This document shows positions 34,532 through 44,807 of a stretch of DNA of 64,000 nucleotides, in pieces; the first letter of the stretch is position 1, and every line of letters starts with the position of its first letter. Where the stretch lies: the NCBI RefSeq assembly GCF_035594035.1, contig NZ_CP141588.1, positions 1,571,501-1,635,500 on the forward strand, in the 5' to 3' direction. Under the pieces are notes generated by a model that did no database searches, had not been told where the DNA came from, and saw only the letters and a program-made list of their open reading frames with translations. This stretch comes from Sphingomonas sp. LY54. GTDB lineage: Bacteria > Pseudomonadota > Alphaproteobacteria > Sphingomonadales > Sphingomonadaceae. The position numbers were made by a program, and so were the translations under genes.

Positions 34532-34837
34532 ATGGCCGAATGGAACAGGAATGCCGCGCTCGTCACCGGCATCGGCGCAGCCTGCGCGGCGGGGCTCGGC
34601 TTCGTCGCGACCCGTCTGTGGCGCAGCCGTGGCGGGACTGGCGAGGAAGGCGGCCGACCCGCGCCGGCGTTGCGTCACGAGCGCCCGCCCGGCCCGGTCG
34701 GCAATAGCGGCAACGTACGGCCGGCCGGCCGCTCGACCATGCGCGACCCCCCAAGGACGTGGGACGAAGTCGACGAGGCGTCGGACGAAAGCTTCCCGGC
34801 GAGCGATCCGCCCAACCTCAGCCCGCGCGTCGATTAG
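34532..34837 (+). CDS. Small membrane-anchored stress-type protein
   Basis: 101 aa. One N-terminal membrane segment (ALVTGIGAACAAGLGFVATRLW) is followed by a Pro/Gly/Arg-rich linker and an acidic end, WDEVDEASDESFPASDPPN. The EASDESFPASDPP type of tail recurs in small stress-induced proteins of sphingomonads and relatives. It directly follows the hemerythrin gene and is probably under the same promoter. No enzymatic motif. Confidence 0.75.
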   Translation: MAEWNRNAALVTGIGAACAAGLGFVATRLWRSRGGTGEEGGRPAPALRHERPPGPVGNSGNVRPAGRSTMRDPPRTWDEVDEASDESFPASDPPNLSPRVD

Positions 34838-34838
34838 G

Positions 34839-35030
34839 TCAGCTGGTTTCCGAGAAAGGCCAATTGGCCGGCGGGGCATTGTCCTCGCTGGTCATTGGCC
34901 GCCACTGACCATGCTCGATCCGCAGCATGGGCACGCCGCACCAGCGGCACGAACTCTTGTACCCCAGATAATGGTGCCGAACCTTCTTGAGCGACCTGTG
35001 GTGGCCGAACAGTTGGCAGAAAATATGCAT
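34839..35030 (-). CDS. Small C-x2-C protein (zinc-ribbon-like)
   Basis: About 63 aa from ATG 35030, MHIFCQLFGHHRSLKKV; a start at 35075 is less likely. It contains Cys-x2-Cys in SSCRWCGVPMLR, with an earlier Cys5 and paired histidines, which could bind a metal. The same layout is found in the protein at 54059-54487 (MSLFCRIAKH ... SSCRRCGRDM). Convergent with the stress-protein gene; stops are one base apart. Function unknown. Confidence 0.6.
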   Translation of the reverse strand: MHIFCQLFGHHRSLKKVRHHYLGYKSSCRWCGVPMLRIEHGQWRPMTSEDNAPPANWPFSETS

Positions 35031-35101
35031 AGCCTCACCCTCCGCCCCCTGCGAATACCGTAATTTTACTAGCATAGGTTGGGACGGCGGTAAACGGGCC
35101 G

Positions 35102-35593
35102 CTAACGACGTCGCGAGACGGGGATGTCCTTATCTGGGCCAGCTTCCAGGATGGTCTCGCGCGCTTTTACCAGTTCGCGCATCGCTTTGGCGGTGGCCAC
35201 GCCCCAGACGACGTGCGCGGCGAGCATCAGCAGGTTCCGCCGCGGTGGGTGATCGTCCGCGGGCTTGAGCAGACCCACGGCGGGGATCCAGCCCATATAG
35301 GAGCCGAGCCACACGCCGACTCCCGCCGCGCCGCCCGCGACCGGCCCGAGCGAGGCATTCGCTACCCCAAGCACCGCCCCCGATGCGGCGCCGTAAAGAA
35401 AGTGGGCCGCGGTCGTCACGTCCTTCGCCGCTTCGTTGCCCAGGGGCACATCCACCGCATCGGCCATTGAATCGATGATCTCTCGGGGCGTGAGCGGGTA
35501 ACGCTCGGCGCGTGGCAGTTGCTCGTGCATGCGCCGCATCGCTGCGGTCATGGCGAGCGTCCCGGCGAAGCCCGCAATCGCACCAATCAGCAT
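35102..35593 (-). CDS. Integral membrane protein of unknown function
   Basis: About 163 aa from ATG 35593; upstream TTG codons (35650, 35629) could add up to 19 charged residues. The start MLIGAIAGFAGTLAMTAAMRRM, then Gly-rich hydrophobic segments (HFLYGAASGAVLGVANASLG; LMLAAHVVWGVATAKAM), suggests three to four membrane helices with GAxxG packing motifs. It resembles YagU/DUF1440-like membrane proteins by general pattern only. Neighbours do not indicate a role. Confidence 0.65.
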   Translation of the reverse strand: MLIGAIAGFAGTLAMTAAMRRMHEQLPRAERYPLTPREIIDSMADAVDVPLGNEAAKDVTTAAHFLYGAASGAVLGVANASLGPVAGGAAGVGVWLGSYMGWIPAVGLLKPADDHPPRRNLLMLAAHVVWGVATAKAMRELVKARETILEAGPDKDIPVSRRR

Positions 35594-35739
35594 TCGGCTG
35601 CCGACCCCGAGGTCCCTGTCCCTGTTCAATCCCTGTCTCCGGCCGTGCAATCGTGGGCCGAAAACCTACCACAGAAGCGAGCGCAAGGAAGCCGAAGGCT
35701 GGGAGGCCGCGCAGCGCGCGATCCTCCGCTGGTCGCACC

Positions 35740-35970
35740 TTAGAGGTCGACGCCCTGGGCGATCGCCTCGAGCTTGCGCAGGCGCTCCTTCAAATTGGCC
35801 ATGTCGATGCGGATGCCGGGCGCGAGGTCGGGCGTCTCGCGCTCGCTCTCCTGCCGCGCCGCGATCTCGAAACGCTTGAGATCGAGCCAGCCGCGCCAGG
35901 CGCGGAGGGAGGCGAAGGCGACGGTACCGGTGATGGCGAGGGCGGCTGCGGCCCAGATGATGGCGCTCAT
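35740..35970 (-). CDS. PspB-like small membrane protein
   Basis: 76 aa: an N-terminal membrane helix (SAIIWAAAALAITGTVAFASL), a basic stretch, and a C-terminal coiled coil (IRIDMANLKERLRKLEAIAQ). PspB of the phage-shock system has the same plan, with a closing RERIxxLEAIL-type helix. It is the last gene of the seven-gene operon, 8 bases after a permease. PspB normally helps relay membrane stress; here it could sense or assist the exporter. The call rests on layout and a short similarity. Confidence 0.55.
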   Translation of the reverse strand: MSAIIWAAAALAITGTVAFASLRAWRGWLDLKRFEIAARQESERETPDLAPGIRIDMANLKERLRKLEAIAQGVDL

Positions 35971-35978
35971 GAATGGTC

Positions 35979-38462
35979 CTATTCGTAGCGAAGAGCGTGG
36001 ATGGGATTGGTGCGGGCGACACGGAGAGCGTGGCCGGCGATGGTCGCCAGCGCGATCAGCAAAGCGAGCAGGCCGGCGAGGACGAATGGCCCGGGCGTGA
36101 GCGCGATGCGGGCGTCGAAGCCGTTGAGCCAGTCGCGCATCACCCACCATGCGACCGGCCAGGCGACGAGGTTCGCCAGCACGACCGGCTTGGAGAATTG
36201 CCAGGCGAGCAGCTGCACGATGTCGCGCGCGGTCGCGCCGAACACCTTGCGGATGCCGATCTCCCGCGTGCGCCGCTCGGCGGTGAAGGCGGCGAGCCCG
36301 TAGAGGCCGAGGCAGGCGATCAGGATGGCGAGCATGGCGAAGCTGCCGAACGTCTGGCCGCGCGCCACGTCGGCGCCGTAGAGGCCGGCGAGCTTGTCGT
36401 CCGCAAAGAAGGCCTCGAACGGCACCTCGGGCAGCAGGCGGCGCCAGATCTGCTCGACCTTCGCGCGCAGCGCGCCGGGGTCCGTCGCCTCGAACCGGGC
36501 GACCAGCCAGCGATAATAGCCGTCGTCGTAGAAGATCGTGGGCTCGACCGCCTCGCGGACCGAGCGGAAGCGGCTGTCGCGGGCCACGCCGACGATGGTG
36601 GCCGGGACGGGACCTATCTCCTCACCGAAGACCGGGATAGCGATCTGCCGCCCGACGGCGGCGGCCGGCTTATCGAAGCCGAGCAGCTTCACGGCGCTTT
36701 CGTTGACGACGATGTTGAGACCGCGCGCGGCGATGGCCCGCTCCGCGGCCTCGGCCGCCGCCTCGTCCTCATAATCGACATAAGCCTTGTCGTTGGCATA
36801 AGCCGCCGAGAGCTTGCGGCCCGCGGCCATGCCGATCCGCATCGTGTCGAAGAAGCCCGGCTCGACGCTGTACCAGCCGAGCTTGACCGGTTCCGGCCGC
36901 CCCGGGACCGACGCCACGGTGAAGAAGGTCGGTCCTTCGGCCGGGATGATCCGGGTGGCGGAGACGCTCGTCACGCCGTCCAGGGCCGCGATCTCGCGCG
37001 CCAAGGTCTCGCGGACCTGGCGCACTTGCGGGTCACGCAGCCCGCCGACCGTCAGCAGGCCCTCGCGCTCGTAGCCCGGATCGACCGTGCGGGCGAAGAT
37101 GGTCTGGTGATAGACGACCGCGGTGCACGCGATCAGGCCGATCGACACGGCGAACTGCGCGACCACCAGCAGGTTGCGGATGCGGCCGCTGCCCTGGGCG
37201 TCGGTCGAGGCGCAATTGGCCTTGAGCACGGCGGCGGGCTGGAAGCGCGACAGGTGGAAGGCCGGGTAGAAACCGCCGGCGAGCCCGACCAGCAACGTGA
37301 GCGCCGCCACCGGCAGGAGCAGACCGTCGCGGCCAAGATAATGGATGTCGAGATCGGCATCGAGGAAGCGGGAGAAGGCCGGCAGCGCCAGCTCGAGCAA
37401 GGCCAGTGCGATCAGCATCGCGGCAGCCACCAGCGCCATCGATTCGCCGAGGAACTGTGCGATCAGCTGGCGCCGCCGCGCGCCAAGCACCTTGCGGACC
37501 GCCACTTCGCGGGCGCGCTGGCTGGCGCGCGCGGTGGCGAGATTGACGAAATTGACGATCGCCATGCCGAGGATGAGCAGGGCCACGATCGTGAAGGTGG
37601 CGAGGGTGGCGCGATCGTTGCCGGGTCGGTCGCCGTCCTGGGCCGGACCGAGATGGATGTCGCGGACGTTGACGAGCCGCCAGTCGGTCGACGCCCCGAT
37701 GTCCGATCCGCCGATGTCGCGCGGCGGCACGTTGCGCTTTTCCCAGGCCTGCATCTGGCCGTTGACCGTCGCGACGTCGGCGCCGGCACGGAGCCTGGCA
37801 TAGGCAAAGCCGTTGACACAGCCCCAGGCGCAATCGTCTTCCTCGGCCGAGTTGAAGCGGCGGACCATCCGCAGGTCCATGTGGCTGTTCTTCGGCAGGT
37901 CCTCGAACACGCCGGTCACGCGCAGATCATATTTCTCGCCGCCCCGCGTCGTCGTCAGCGTGCGGCCCAGCGCGTCCGCCGTGCCGAACAGGCGCATTGC
38001 TTCGGCGCGGCTCAAAGTGACGCTGTCGGTCGCCGCGAGCGCGGTGGCCGCGCTGCCATGCAGGAAGGGGAGTTGGATGATCCGGAATAAGCCGGGATCG
38101 GCCGCGGCGGCTTTCTTGACGGTCAGCGCACCGCCGTCGCGCAGCACGACGATGTCGTCGGTCTCCAGCTTCGCGATCGTCTCGATCTGCGGAAAATCCT
38201 TGGCCAGCGCCGCCGCCACGGGACGCGTCACCGCCTGCATGTCGAGCTTCTCGCCGGTGCTCGGATCGGTGCCGAACGTCTGGACCTGGAACACGCGATC
38301 GGCGTCCGGCAGCCATCGGTCGTAGCTCATCTCGTAGCGGACGTAGAGCAGGAGAAGCAGGCAGGCGGCGAGGCCGGTGGCGAGCCCGAACAGATTGATG
38401 AAGGCGTAGGTCCGGCTCCGCGTCAGCGACCGGTATCCGGCGGCCAGGTAATTTCTCCACAT
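35979..38462 (-). CDS. MacB/FtsX-family ABC permease (paralogue 1)
   Basis: 827 aa from MWRNYLAAGY. One N-terminal helix (INLFGLATGLAACLLLLLYV), a large periplasmic domain, three helices near 290-410 (FTIVALLILGMAIVNFVNLATARASQRAREVAVRKVLGA), a second set of the same build near 690-827 (FAMLAILIACLGLYGLAAFTAERRTREIGIRKVFGA). This is a double MacB_PCD/FtsX protein. The closest relatives in the window are the two upstream genes; this copy has diverged most. Gap to the upstream permease is 10 bases. Confidence 0.92.
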   Translation of the reverse strand: MWRNYLAAGYRSLTRSRTYAFINLFGLATGLAACLLLLLYVRYEMSYDRWLPDADRVFQVQTFGTDPSTGEKLDMQAVTRPVAAALAKDFPQIETIAKLETDDIVVLRDGGALTVKKAAAADPGLFRIIQLPFLHGSAATALAATDSVTLSRAEAMRLFGTADALGRTLTTTRGGEKYDLRVTGVFEDLPKNSHMDLRMVRRFNSAEEDDCAWGCVNGFAYARLRAGADVATVNGQMQAWEKRNVPPRDIGGSDIGASTDWRLVNVRDIHLGPAQDGDRPGNDRATLATFTIVALLILGMAIVNFVNLATARASQRAREVAVRKVLGARRRQLIAQFLGESMALVAAAMLIALALLELALPAFSRFLDADLDIHYLGRDGLLLPVAALTLLVGLAGGFYPAFHLSRFQPAAVLKANCASTDAQGSGRIRNLLVVAQFAVSIGLIACTAVVYHQTIFARTVDPGYEREGLLTVGGLRDPQVRQVRETLAREIAALDGVTSVSATRIIPAEGPTFFTVASVPGRPEPVKLGWYSVEPGFFDTMRIGMAAGRKLSAAYANDKAYVDYEDEAAAEAAERAIAARGLNIVVNESAVKLLGFDKPAAAVGRQIAIPVFGEEIGPVPATIVGVARDSRFRSVREAVEPTIFYDDGYYRWLVARFEATDPGALRAKVEQIWRRLLPEVPFEAFFADDKLAGLYGADVARGQTFGSFAMLAILIACLGLYGLAAFTAERRTREIGIRKVFGATARDIVQLLAWQFSKPVVLANLVAWPVAWWVMRDWLNGFDARIALTPGPFVLAGLLALLIALATIAGHALRVARTNPIHALRYE

Positions 38463-38472
38463 CGCCCGCCTC

Positions 38473-40971
38473 CTATTCGTAGCGCAGAGCGTGGATCGGA
38501 TTGGCGCGTGCCACCCGGAAGGCGTGGCCGGCGATCGTGCCGATCGCAATCACGAGCGCGAGGCCGCCGGCGAGCAGGAACGGGGTCGGCGACAGGCCGA
38601 TACGGGCGTCGAAGCTGTTCAGCCAGTCGCGCATCACCCACCAGGCGACCGGCCAGGCGATGATGTTGGCGATGATCACCGGCTTGGAAAATTGCCAGGC
38701 GAGCAGGCGCACGATGTCGCGGCTGCGCGCGCCGAGAACCTTGCGGATGCCGATCTCCTTGGTGCGGCGCTCGGCGGTGAAGGCGGCGAGGCCGAACAGG
38801 CCGAGGCAGGCAACGATCACGGCGAGTACCGCAAAGCCGGCGAAGGTCTTCGCCCGCGCTTCCTCGGCGTCGTAGAGCTCGCCCATGATGTCTTCGCTGA
38901 ACTTGGCGTCGAACGGAACGTCGGTGGTGATGCCCTTCCAGACGCGCTCGACACCGCTGCGGACGGGCCGCGGATCGCCGCTGTAGCGGACAATCATGTG
39001 GGTGTGGCCGCTGTTCCAGTTGGAGAACATGATCGGGTCGAGCGGCAGCTTGACCGAGCGGAAGCGTGAATCCCGGACCACGCCGATGATCGTCACCGGC
39101 ACCAGCCCGATCTCGTTGTCGACGACCGCCGCCTTCAGCGTCTTGCCGACCGCCTCCTGCGGGCTCTTGAAGCCGAGCCGCTGGGTCGCGAGTTCGTTGA
39201 TCACGATGTTGCCGCCGCGCTGTGCCATCGCCCGCTGCGCGCCATCGTCCGGCGGATAAGGGAGGGTCATGTCGTCCATCGGCCGCCCTTCCTCGAACCA
39301 GCGGCCGGCGGCGAGCGTGAGACCCATCGCGTCGCGGAAGCCCTCGTCGACCTGATAGGTGCCGATCGTGATCGGGTCGGTGCGCCCGGGCACCATGAAG
39401 CCGGTATTGTTGTTATTGTCGGTGGCGACGCCGATCGTGGTGCGGCCGACGGCCTGCACGCCCGGCACGCGCCGCGTGCGCTCGGCGATCATCTCGCCCT
39501 TGTCGATCAACTGATAGCGGCTGAGCTCGTCGACCTGGAGGATATGGTCGCGCTTGTAGCCGGGATCGACGGTGCGGGCGTAGACGGTCTGGCCGTAGAC
39601 GATGGCGGTGCAGATGATGAGCCCGATCGACACTGCGAACTGCGCGACCACGAGCGCGTTGCGCAACCGGCCGGTTCCAGGAGTCTCGGCCGAGGACTGG
39701 TTGGCCTTCAGCACCGAGGCCGGCTGGAAGCGCGAGAGGAAGAAGGCCGGGTAGAGTCCGCCCAGCACGCCCACCACCAGCACGAGCAGCAGCACCGGCA
39801 GCAGGATGCCTTCCGCGCCGAAATAGCTCACGTTGATGTCGGCCTCGAGGAAGGCCGAGAATGGCGGCACCAGCAATTCGACAAGGGTCAGCGCGATCAG
39901 CATCGAGACGATCGCGATCATCACCGATTCCGCGGTAAACTGGACGATCAGCTGCCGCCGGGTCGCGCCGAGCACCTTGCGCAGCGCCACCTCGCGGGCG
40001 CGCTGGCTGGCACGGGCCGTGGCGAGGTTGGTGAAGTTGACCACCGCCATGCCCAGGATCAGGACGGCGATCACCGCGAAGGTGGTGATCGTGGTGCGGT
40101 CGTTGCCCGGCGCCATCGCGCCCGCCTGGGCCTTGCCGAGATGGACGTCCTTGACGTTGACGATGTGCCAGTCCTGGTCGTCGCCGGCGTTGAACCGCGC
40201 CTCGCCCGCACTCTCGTCGGGGATGTTGCGCTTCTCCCACGCCGGGAAGCCGGACTGGATCGCGGACGCGTCGGCCCCAGGCCGCAATTTCACATAGACA
40301 TGGCCGTTCTGGCAGCCCCAGCAGGTCAGCACGTCGGGCGTGTCGTAATTGTAGCCGGCGAAGTCGAGCCGGGCGAGGCCGGTCAGCTTGAGGTGGGAGT
40401 TCTTGGGCAGGTCCTGGAGCACGCCGGTGATGCGGAACTCGCGGGTTATGCCGCGGGTGATGAAGCTCAATGTCTTCCCCACCACGTCGTCGGTGCCGTA
40501 GCGCTTCACCGCCTCGGAGCGGGTCAGCACGGCGGTGTTGACCTGGCCGAGCGCGTCGCGGCTGCCGCGCACCAGCGGCAGCGGCACCACGCTCAGGAAA
40601 TCATTGTCGACGAAGAGGAAGTCTTCGGTCGACGAAGCCTGCCCGTCCTTGGTGAAGACGGGATTGTTGTTCCAGACGTAGACTTGCTGCTCGACCTCGG
40701 GGAAATCCTTCTTGATCGCCGTGCCGGAGGCGTACGGAGTCATCTGGAGCTGGGCTTCCTCGCCCGTCTCGCTCGATTTGTACCAGCTCTGGATCTGGTA
40801 GATCCGGTCGGAATCCGGGATCCACTTGTCGTAGCTCATCTCGTAGCGGACATAGAGCAGGATCATCAGGCAGGCGGCCATGCCGATGGCGAGCCCGAGG
40901 ATGTTGATGAAGGCGTAGGTCCGGCTCTTAGCGAGGGCGCGGACGCCCACCGTCAGATAATTCCGCCACAT
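38473..40971 (-). CDS. MacB/FtsX-family ABC permease (paralogue 2)
   Basis: 832 aa, MWRNYLTVGVRALAKSRTY. Same double MacB/FtsX architecture as its neighbours: N-terminal helix, periplasmic domain, LATARASQRAREVALRKVLGA, and a C-terminal repeat with FTAERRTKEIGIRKVLGA and RDIVRLLAWQFSKPV. The last 130 residues are almost identical to those of paralogue 3, so the pair duplicated recently or undergoes gene conversion. It pairs with the ATPase encoded upstream. Starts 47 bases after paralogue 3. Confidence 0.93.
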   Translation of the reverse strand: MWRNYLTVGVRALAKSRTYAFINILGLAIGMAACLMILLYVRYEMSYDKWIPDSDRIYQIQSWYKSSETGEEAQLQMTPYASGTAIKKDFPEVEQQVYVWNNNPVFTKDGQASSTEDFLFVDNDFLSVVPLPLVRGSRDALGQVNTAVLTRSEAVKRYGTDDVVGKTLSFITRGITREFRITGVLQDLPKNSHLKLTGLARLDFAGYNYDTPDVLTCWGCQNGHVYVKLRPGADASAIQSGFPAWEKRNIPDESAGEARFNAGDDQDWHIVNVKDVHLGKAQAGAMAPGNDRTTITTFAVIAVLILGMAVVNFTNLATARASQRAREVALRKVLGATRRQLIVQFTAESVMIAIVSMLIALTLVELLVPPFSAFLEADINVSYFGAEGILLPVLLLVLVVGVLGGLYPAFFLSRFQPASVLKANQSSAETPGTGRLRNALVVAQFAVSIGLIICTAIVYGQTVYARTVDPGYKRDHILQVDELSRYQLIDKGEMIAERTRRVPGVQAVGRTTIGVATDNNNNTGFMVPGRTDPITIGTYQVDEGFRDAMGLTLAAGRWFEEGRPMDDMTLPYPPDDGAQRAMAQRGGNIVINELATQRLGFKSPQEAVGKTLKAAVVDNEIGLVPVTIIGVVRDSRFRSVKLPLDPIMFSNWNSGHTHMIVRYSGDPRPVRSGVERVWKGITTDVPFDAKFSEDIMGELYDAEEARAKTFAGFAVLAVIVACLGLFGLAAFTAERRTKEIGIRKVLGARSRDIVRLLAWQFSKPVIIANIIAWPVAWWVMRDWLNSFDARIGLSPTPFLLAGGLALVIAIGTIAGHAFRVARANPIHALRYE

Positions 40972-41018
40972 CGTTCGGTCCCCTTCCTGTCTGGTCCCGG
41001 CTACGGCCGCTCAAGTCC

Positions 41019-43523
41019 TCATTCGTATCGCAATGCGTGGATCGGGTTGGCGCGGGCGACGCGGATCGCATGGCCGGCGATCGTGCCGATCGCGATAGCG
41101 AGGGCGAGCAGCCCGGCCAGCACGAACGGCGTCGGGCCGAGCGCAATCCGCGTGTCGAAAGTGTTGAGCCAGTCGCGCATCACCCACCAGGCGACCGGCC
41201 AGGCGATGATGTTGGCGATGATCACCGGCTTGGAGAATTGCCAGGCGAGCAGGCGCACGATGTCGCGGCTGCGCGCGCCGAGCACCTTGCGGATGCCGAT
41301 CTCCTTGGTGCGGCGCTCGGCGGTGAAGGCGGCGAGGCCGAACAGGCCCAGGCACGCGACCACGACGGCGAGCAGAGCGAAGCCGGCGAAGGTCTTGGCG
41401 CGGGCGTCCTCGGCCGCATAAAGCTCGCCGATAATCTCGTCGCTGAATTGCGCGTCGAACGGGATTTCCGGCGCGATCCGCTTCCACACCGCCTCGACGT
41501 CGCGGCGGACGCGGGCGGGGTCGCTGGCATTGTAGCGGACCAGCATCCAGCCCTGGCCGAAGCGGCTCGACTGGAAGATGATCGGATCGATCGTCTCGCG
41601 GATCGAGCGGAACCGGCTGTCCTGGACGACGCCGATGATGTTGGCGTTGATGACGCCGCCATATTCGGGGTTGGTGATCATCTTGATCGTCTTGCCGACC
41701 GCCTGCTGCGGCGTGCCCAGCCCGAGCCGGCGCACGGCAAGCTCGTTCAGCACGACGTTGAGACCGCGGGCGACGAGCGCGCGCTCCGCCGCGGGATCCT
41801 CGGGGAACGGCGTGGTCGCGTCGTCCATCGGACGGCTCTCGTCGAACGTGCGGCCGGCGAGCAGCTTGATCCCCATCGTATCGAAGAAGCCGTTGTCGAT
41901 CGCGTAATTGCCGATGTTGATCGGCTCGCTGCGGCCGGGCATCTGCACGCCGGTATTCTGGTTGTTGCGGGTGGCGATACCGATATTGGTACGGCCGACG
42001 TCCGTGACGCCGTCGATCTGCTTCAGCTCGCGGATCAAGGTGTCGGCGAGCGGGAACATCTCGCGCCGCCCGACGCCTTCGAGCTGCAGCAGGCCGTCGC
42101 GCTTGTAGCCGGGATCGGCGGTGCGGGCGTGAGCGGTCTGGCCGTAGACGATGGCGGTGCAGATGATGAGGCCGATCGAGACGGCGAACTGCGCGACCAC
42201 CAGGATGTTGCGGAGCGAGCCCGAGCCCTGCGCCTCGGCCGACGACTTGTTGGCCTTCAGGACCGTCGCGGGCTGGAAGCGCGACAGATAGAAAGCCGGA
42301 TAGATGCCGCCGGCGGCGCCGACGAGCAACACCAGGCCGATGATCGGCAGGATGAGGCCGCCTTCACCCAAATAGCGCATCTTGAGGTCGGCATCGAGGA
42401 AACCGGCGAATGCCGGCAACACCAGCTCCACAAACGCCAGGGCGAGCAGCATCGCAATGGCCGCGACGAGCACGGATTCGCCCAGGAATTGCGTCATGAG
42501 CTGCTTACGGTTGGCGCCGAGCACCTTGCGCAGCGCCACTTCACGCGCCCGCTGGCTGGCGCGGGCGGTGGCGAGGTTGGTGAAGTTGACGCAGGCCATC
42601 GCGAGGATGAGCGCCGCGATCACGCCGAAGGTGATGATCGAGCGACGGTCGTTGCCCGGCGTCATCGCCGCTTCCTGAGCGTCGCCCAGATGGACGTCGG
42701 CGATGTTGACGAGCTTGAACTCGGAGAAGTCGCCCTGGTTGGTGCGCTGGCCGCCGAACACCTGGTCGGGGATGTTGCGCTTCTCGAACGCTTCCATCTG
42801 CGCGTTGATCGCGTCCGCGTCGGCGCCGGGGCGCAGCTTCACGTAGACCCAACCGGACTGCCAGCCCCATTGGGTCATGAACTCGGTCTGGTCGGCCCAA
42901 TAGCTCTGCGGATCGTAGCGGGCGATCATCGTCGCTCGGAAATGCGTGTTTTTCGGCAGGTCGTTGAGGACACCGGTGACTCGGAAATCGGTCTGCTTGC
43001 CGCGCGACGACAGGGTCAGCGTCTGGCCCATCGGGTCGTCATTGCCGAAATATTTGCGCGCCTCGGTCTCGGTGATGACCAGGGACCCGACCTGGTTGAG
43101 CGCGGTCTCGCGATTGCCCTTCGCAAGCGGGAACTGGAGGATGTCGAGCAGATTGCCGTCGACGAAGCGGAAATCCTCGGTGGCATAGGCCTGGCCGCCC
43201 TTCAGCACGATGGGCCCGGACGACAGAGCGTGCACGCTGTTCTCGACCTGCGGGAAGTCCTTCTTGAGCAGGTCGCGCGCCACATAGGGCGCCATCTGGA
43301 TCTTCTGCACCTCGCCCGCATCGGGATCGGTGAAATAGGACTGGAACTGAAAGGCCTGGTCCGCGCCCGGAAGCTGCTTGTCGAAGCTCAGCTCGTAGCG
43401 GACGAACAAAAGGATCATCAGGCAGGCGGCAAGCCCGAGCGCCAGGCCGAAGATGTTGATGAAGGCATAGGTCTTGTTCTTGGCCAAGGCCCGGATGCCG
43501 ACGGTGAGATAGTTGCGCCACAT
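41019..43523 (-). CDS. MacB/FtsX-family ABC permease (paralogue 3)
   Basis: 834 aa from ATG 43523 (MWRNYLTVGIRALAKNKTY); a longer frame upstream is the ridA-like gene region. N-terminal helix FGLALGLAACLMILLFV, periplasmic domain, helices near 290-410 with ALRKVLGANRKQLMTQ, and a C-terminal FtsX module with IACLGL-like VVACLGLFGLAAFTAER. First permease in the operon, 16 bases after the RidA-like gene. Works with the shared ATPase and adaptor. Confidence 0.93.
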   Translation of the reverse strand: MWRNYLTVGIRALAKNKTYAFINIFGLALGLAACLMILLFVRYELSFDKQLPGADQAFQFQSYFTDPDAGEVQKIQMAPYVARDLLKKDFPQVENSVHALSSGPIVLKGGQAYATEDFRFVDGNLLDILQFPLAKGNRETALNQVGSLVITETEARKYFGNDDPMGQTLTLSSRGKQTDFRVTGVLNDLPKNTHFRATMIARYDPQSYWADQTEFMTQWGWQSGWVYVKLRPGADADAINAQMEAFEKRNIPDQVFGGQRTNQGDFSEFKLVNIADVHLGDAQEAAMTPGNDRRSIITFGVIAALILAMACVNFTNLATARASQRAREVALRKVLGANRKQLMTQFLGESVLVAAIAMLLALAFVELVLPAFAGFLDADLKMRYLGEGGLILPIIGLVLLVGAAGGIYPAFYLSRFQPATVLKANKSSAEAQGSGSLRNILVVAQFAVSIGLIICTAIVYGQTAHARTADPGYKRDGLLQLEGVGRREMFPLADTLIRELKQIDGVTDVGRTNIGIATRNNQNTGVQMPGRSEPINIGNYAIDNGFFDTMGIKLLAGRTFDESRPMDDATTPFPEDPAAERALVARGLNVVLNELAVRRLGLGTPQQAVGKTIKMITNPEYGGVINANIIGVVQDSRFRSIRETIDPIIFQSSRFGQGWMLVRYNASDPARVRRDVEAVWKRIAPEIPFDAQFSDEIIGELYAAEDARAKTFAGFALLAVVVACLGLFGLAAFTAERRTKEIGIRKVLGARSRDIVRLLAWQFSKPVIIANIIAWPVAWWVMRDWLNTFDTRIALGPTPFVLAGLLALAIAIGTIAGHAIRVARANPIHALRYE

Positions 43524-43539
43524 GGCTGATGATCCTCGA

Positions 43540-44114
43540 TTATTTCGCGATGGCGGCGCCGCGCCGGTGGGCGACGACCTTGACCTCGGTGAGGCCGCCA
43601 TCGGGCAGGAGGCGATCGACGTCGATCGCCGTCCAGGCATGCGGGAGGCCGGTGAGATGCCGCTTCTTCACCTCGGAGAAGGGCTCGATCTGGGTGGTGA
43701 TGTCGGTGTGGTAGGTGGTCATGTCGACCACGTCGTCGAGCGTGGCGCCGGCGCGCTTCAATGCCGCGCCGATCTGGCGGAACACGCGGTCATAGGCGGG
43801 GACGAGGTCCGCCTCGCCCGGCGCCTGCCCGGCGACTATGCCCGAAAGATAGATCGTGTCGCCGGCGATGACCGCGGTGGCATAGCCGTAGCGCTCCTGG
43901 TCCGCGCGCTGCTCCTTATGGGTGGACATCAGCACCGTCGCTTCGGTCCGCGTCTGGGCGAAGACCGGCCCCGGAAAGAAGGCGGCGAGCAACGCGACCG
44001 GCACTGCCAGCCGTGTCGAGCGAAGCCGGGGGCGGTGTACCCCGGCTTCGCCCGGGACGGGCGCCATGAGAGGGCGACGCCCGTTTCGCAGGATGGCGGG
44101 GCCGGTCATGCGCG

Positions 44115-44118
<4 letters not shown>
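43540..44118 (-). CDS. RidA/YjgF-family protein with N-terminal export signal
   Basis: 192 aa. Residues about 35-55 are a signal peptide (RLAVPVALLAAFFPGPVFAQ) and residues 75-190 a Rid domain (YATAVIAGDTIYLSGIVAGQ; AYDRVFRQIGAALKRAGATLDDVVDMTTY). Classical RidA is cytosolic and hydrolyses reactive enamines; the Arg of that active site is not at the expected place, so the activity is doubtful. The GTG start overlaps the ATPase stop (GTGA); ATG 44109 is an alternative. Its place between ATPase and permeases suggests a periplasmic role in the export operon. Confidence 0.82.
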
Positions 44119-44795
<677 letters not shown>

Positions 44796-44807
44796 TGCCC
44801 AGCTCCT

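Noticed and set aside
41037..43529. An 830-codon plus-strand frame opposite permease paralogue 3
   Set aside because: Antisense shadow; a similar frame runs opposite each of the three permeases, with no ribosome-binding site or domain.
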